Below are positions 59,526 to 64,000 of a stretch of 64,000 nucleotides of DNA, one piece after another. The translations under genes and the position numbers were made by a program. The DNA is from Paragyromitra xinjiangensis (Eukaryota; Ascomycota; Pezizomycetes; Pezizales; Discinaceae). Position 1 is the first letter of the stretch, and every line of letters begins with the position of its first letter. The DNA is taken from contig JBCAMK010000012.1 of NCBI GenBank assembly GCA_038503065.1, positions 496,001-560,000 of the forward strand, in the 5' to 3' direction. The notes beneath the pieces were generated by a model. It ran no database searches. It had not been told where the DNA came from and was given only the letters and a program-made list of their open reading frames with translations.

Positions 59526-62500
59526 TGCTGTAGGATATCAGAGTTTTTGGTTGCGGAATTGGGGATTCGCCTCACGGCGGGGTGTCGAGCTGTCGTGGGC
59601 GGCACAGCAGTCTTAAGTACATGACGACATGCGATTGATAGACCCCCGCTAACAATCACATTGTGTGGTCATCGGAAAAGAGGCTTCTCCGCCTTGGCGG
59701 GATGTCTGAATTCGATCATGGCTTTTATCGGTTTTTGTAATTGCCATCGTGTACGAGGATTTTGGTAGTCGTGGGGGTTTGCGAATGTGGGCAGCCAGAA
59801 CCAGCAAAATTGTGGCACCTGCCTGCAATGTAAATATAATACCGAGTGATCTCGTATGATTGATCCAAACACTGTAACATAAACGAATGTGATTCCCTAA
59901 TTGGCCATTAAATAAATTGATACCATTCAATTCTATGTCTTTGGCACTGCAACAAAGAACTCACGGTTGACACCTGCAGATTTCCACACGACCATTGATC
60001 CTTCATTCCAAAATCAACACCAACCCCTCAATGCCACCGCCTGCCTCATCAACTAACACTTGACAAGTATATTCACCAATCTTAGGAGATATTTGATCAG
60101 AAGAAAGGACAAATGGCGAGCATGAGCAGCGACCCCAGTTTCCAACGGGTGTAATCGACACAAGTTGCCACTAATCACACAAACTCATTCATCCAAAAGC
60201 CGCTACAGCAAGAGTTACAGTGGCCTCAGGAAACTAGGGAATCAACGATATTATCCGATACCAATATCGGGATAGCACTCATTCTGGCTCACATGATGTC
60301 CTTCCTACCCCAAGATCCTGTTGGTATTGGGCATTTGGAGCCCCTAATCACGAAAAACCAACAGTGCGAGGCTTTATATTCATGACTTCACATCTAAAAG
60401 AAGCCTGTCAGCAATCCTGCTCATGGGATCACCTGAAAATCTAGAAGATGAAATGTATGGGTTTATCTCTCTCACCAAATCTACTCTCTTAGGGGGAAAC
60501 GGAGTTTACTGTCTCCCTTCCTCCGTTACCCAGCCTATCCTCTTGAGAAAATCACCAAATTTCTAACACACCATCAGGCCTAGCGGCTAAACCCTCGGTA
60601 TCTATACAAGAAGAAACATTAATCGCTAAAAGAATGGCAATGTATTCAAGTTAATTCACTGGCATGGCATAGTACCACCATAGCCTCCTAACTCCCGAAA
60701 GTTAATCACGGGGGCTCACAGAGTTTCGCATGTACTGCCATCCTCCTCTGCCTTTTTGATTCTCATCATCGACTAACAAGCTTATATCAACAGAACGGAA
60801 TACCAAATCCAAAAACGCAAACACAAACCCGCCTTATTTAAAGCTTAGCAAATAGTGAACGCCCGTGTACCCCGAGAAACATTCGATCTGGCTCCTCATT
60901 AAATCTAGAAATACTGAGCAGCCCTATTGAGATACTTTACTAGACAGAATACAGGAAATCTCTCATTCACCGGGGGCGAAAAACTCCGCTAAACCGTTAA
61001 CTTTATTAAAGGTTCGGGTCAATTATACAACGCTAATTATGCTACACCATTTATTGGCCATGGGGAGCCTGAGATATTACTTGAGAAAGCGATTTCGCAA
61101 GTATATCTCATTTAAAGCTTCTTTTTACGAGAAAAGCCATTGGGTACCAGAGCGTCATTTTAGCAGTGTCACCCAAGCATTCCTCCGTCAACTGTTCCTG
61201 TATTGAAATACAGACTTAGAACAAAGGTGTTAAGAAGATCAGTAAACATCAAGGAAATTATTTGCAGCTCCCAAGAAAGGTCCAAAAAGTTGATCCTCAT
61301 TACGAGGACTAAGGAGAACATAGCGGACGTGGCGAATGTATTGAAGCCGTCGTCTTTGTTAAACTCAATGCAAACTGTACTCGCATTTGTACCAGACGTA
61401 CTGTATTTCTATGTTGTGAGGAGAATACCCTTCTGCTTTGAAATAGTGGGTTGTCTCCCTTCTTCGCAAGAAATTCGAAGGACTCTGACCTGAAGTTCCT
61501 TAAGCAGCATTTTGTGACATGAGGGCTACCTATGACGAACTCGGTTTATGACATTCTTCCTAGAGCCCCTATATTACGCGCGGGATATGGCCACCTTTAC
61601 TATCAGCCCTTACGCCAACAGTCTTATTATGGAGGTTAGAGCCACGGGCACCCTTGACACCGGTCTTTCATGCACGATTATTTCTATTTACCTGCGACGC
61701 TATTAATATTCTCTAGGCTAACAAAATTTTTACAAGGGACTTTGATTATCAGTGCTGGGGTATGATCAAGATTCACTGTTCCAGATGTAGTAATCGAACG
61801 GTTCTATGCACTTCAACTAAACGATAATTGAAGTTCTAATATGCGTGCCGAGCCTTATATCGCACTATCAACCAGGAAGCAGGAAGCACCAAGGGTTATA
61901 AGGACGGACTAATGAGACAACATAAAAACCAGCGGGAATGGTCCGAATGGTCACTTTGCTGAACAAAACCGTGCCTCTGCGATTATTACGGCAGGTTTGA
62001 AATGTGTCATCACTTCGATCACTACAATACTTTTATTTTCCCAGACAAAAATCTCAGAATCCGAGCATCATCCTTCTACCAGAACACATTTTATTGGAAG
62101 ATATCTCGCCTGACGGAATTAGCATTAACATTGCGAGCAGTATCTTAAACTAATTTACCAAGTACAAGGGATCTCTGGCCGCGGAAGTTAGTTATATACG
62201 ATCCTCGGAGCCAATAATCCCGACCCACCAACAAAACCCTGCGTACTCTGGACCAGCATTTGGAAATACTCTCATGAAGTGCAACATCCCTGCACTAAAT
62301 CATATTGTTACCCCTGGTTTTAGATTACCCTAGATCGACCCCGTTAGAGGTGAAGTTTACGACGTCTCCGAATACATCACGTGGAACCACGACATATTTT
62401 CGATACCCGCCTCTTATTGCCTCAAACTAAGTGTACCCACGAAATGATGAGCTACCCACCCATGCATATAGTATCTGCAAAGACTATTGCAGCTAGTTGC

Positions 62501-63981
62501 TTTTAATCCTAGCATTCAGTTGAGGGCAAAGGACTAGAGAGCTGACATACGACATGATTTGAATACGGACAATAATTCAGTGGGCTACTCCGCATTGCTT
62601 GACATGCAGAACGTTTTCAGATTCATTCAAGCCCAGATATGTGTGTGTACCCCTGGCTTCGTTTTATGTTTCCGGTCTTCGCAATCCACTAATTAGCCCT
62701 TCAGCAAAAAATCGATGTTCACTTATCGATACAGAATCATATTTCTTGGACAAGAAAAGCGGGAAGTTAGGTCATTATCAAAGGAGACGATCCCTAAATC
62801 TCTCTCAGCGAAGGGATCGAGAAATGCAATCCATCTCAGGACGACTTTCAATCATGACCAAAATCGAGACGAGCGCTAAGATCTGTGCAAGTTAACATCG
62901 ACACACCAAGTACAAAATTGTGTCTGACACATATAATCTTCGAGGTCGATCGCTAGGGAACAACTAAAATAACTTTCGAAAATCAGTTCGCAAACGCTGA
63001 CAGCTAATGTCACATTCTGATCCCATTTCCCTCCCTGTATCCGTCCCAAAACAACAGTAAAAACGATACATTAATCCGTACCAATCGACATAGCATGCCC
63101 CTCTGCAGCACCTCACTACCGCTAGCCGTGCCACGAGGCCCTTCCTTATATCGCAGGCATCACATTACAAAAGACAAGCTTGCCCCCTCCGCGCTGAGCG
63201 GCACCGAGCTTATAGCCGCGGGCACCACGGCGTGGAATGGACCATGTCCGACAACATTCCTTTCTTCAAAATTTCAATGTGTGCCATGATTTCTACGGGA
63301 ACTGATCGACAGCGGACTCACGATTATTCTTAAGTGCAAAGACTAAAAATTCGCTACTTATTCATATTTGCATTTTTCCCGCTCCAACAAAAAGGGAAAA
63401 ATACAACCAAAACACTACATGTACCTACACACCCCAGAGCTAGGTGATACGAGGTAGAGACAGCAAAATAGATATTAATGAAGCAATATTGGAGGGGAAT
63501 TATACTTTACGTTTGGGGAAACGTGCTTGCTTCTCTATTATCATTTTGTCGTTGAGTGTCTCCAAGAAACAAATCCAAGTCGATAGCGTCTTCATGTACA
63601 CCACAATATACCCCCTTCCCTTTAAAAAAAAAGTAATTAGGCTGCCCCATTATGAGGTCAGCAACTTAATAAAGTACACCTGAAGAGTCCTAACCATGTT
63701 TTGGAGACTCCATAATAGCGGATACGTAGGGAAAACTTATCAGATGAATACTACCGAAGACGAAGTATTCGCATGGGATGCCATAACACAACTGTTTAAG
63801 ATCATCCCATGAAATAGATGAAAAGGAGGTGAAAAGGAGGTGATTACACGGAATACATGTATCATCACAGCCTGTAGCCACATCAAACATAGGGATGAGA
63901 TTAGATTGCCATGCATCCTCCCTCCCTTCGTTAGCCCGCCTACCTCAGGACTATAAACACCCCCTGGTGTAGTCCTTCAAT
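59526..63981. other. gene-poor block at right end
   Basis: COQ8 5' region to about 59.9 kb. Beyond it I see no gene, transposon or repeat apart from TACATGTA octamers at 63416 and 63854 and a short direct repeat (AAAGGAGGTGA twice near 63820-63843). The open frames at 61203 and 62599 (under 100 codons) have no supporting features. Confidence 0.5.
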
Positions 63982-64000
63982 GTCTTCATGGCTTAGTTGG
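63982..64000 (+). tRNA. possible 5' end of a tRNA gene, cut by the window edge
   Basis: The last 19 nt, GTCTTCATGGCTTAGTTGG, fit the start of a tRNA: a 7-nt acceptor strand, TG at positions 8-9, D-stem GCTT and D-loop AGTTGG, matching the A-box consensus TGGCnnAGTTGG. The anticodon and B box lie outside the window, so the isotype cannot be given. Confidence 0.4.

Noticed and set aside
60255..60277. Imperfect palindrome ATCCGATACCAATATCGGGAT
   Set aside because: Short and with mismatches; within chance expectation for a gene-poor block and no second copy noticed.
1..64000. CRISPR arrays, bacterial-type operons, rRNA or a secondary-metabolite cluster
   Set aside because: No regularly spaced direct repeats, no rRNA-like sequence, and no polyketide or peptide synthetase genes near the ABC exporter were seen; the genome is eukaryotic.

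Overview
This window looks like a chromosome segment of a filamentous ascomycete fungus (Pezizomycotina). The genes are eukaryotic, on both strands, and interrupted by short GT-AG introns (about 45-240 nt) that often carry CTAAC/CTAAT/CTGAC-like branch sites. The recognisable proteins are typical fungal housekeeping proteins. Genus cannot be fixed from the sequence alone.

Layout. 1-845: partial F-box-like/ankyrin-repeat gene on the minus strand, running off the left edge. 1589-5818 (-): full-length ABCB/P-glycoprotein-type exporter. 5.8-13.1 kb and 13.7-18.2 kb: long gene-poor blocks around one small unknown gene at 13.1 kb. 18.2-34.6 kb: dense housekeeping cluster with DBP10 RNA helicase (+), a BAR-domain membrane-shaping protein (+), a tiny five-exon V-ATPase subunit f (-), TFIIF alpha (+), the rRNA-processing factor FCF2 (-) and the CCAAT-binding factor subunit HAP5/NF-YC (+). 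34.6-40.35 kb: gene-poor block. 40.35-44.25 kb: AP-2 mu subunit (-) plus two doubtful or broken minus-strand reading frames. 44.7-53.3 kb: nucleosome assembly protein NAP1 (+) and class V myosin (+). 54.8-55.9 kb: a second F-box-like/ankyrin gene (+). 56.9-59.5 kb: COQ8/ABC1 atypical kinase (-). 59.5-64 kb: gene-poor, ending in what may be the first 19 nt of a tRNA gene.

Several genes share broad cellular themes: ribosome assembly (DBP10, FCF2), transcription and chromatin (TFIIF alpha, HAP5, NAP1), and membrane traffic (BAR protein, AP-2 mu, myosin V, V-ATPase f). They are not an obvious functional cluster. No secondary-metabolite cluster, intact transposon, rRNA or CRISPR array was seen.

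The most interesting non-genic signals are: a diverged dispersed repeat (one copy inside an FCF2 intron, one at 43.4 kb) whose differences look mostly like transitions, as in repeat-induced point mutation; ten copies of the palindromic octamer TACATGTA, all outside the coding exons; a 15-bp perfect inverted repeat flanked by TA; and strongly G/T-skewed 3' flanks. Exon boundaries were derived by hand from frame continuity and family knowledge, so ends may be off by a codon at a few junctions.
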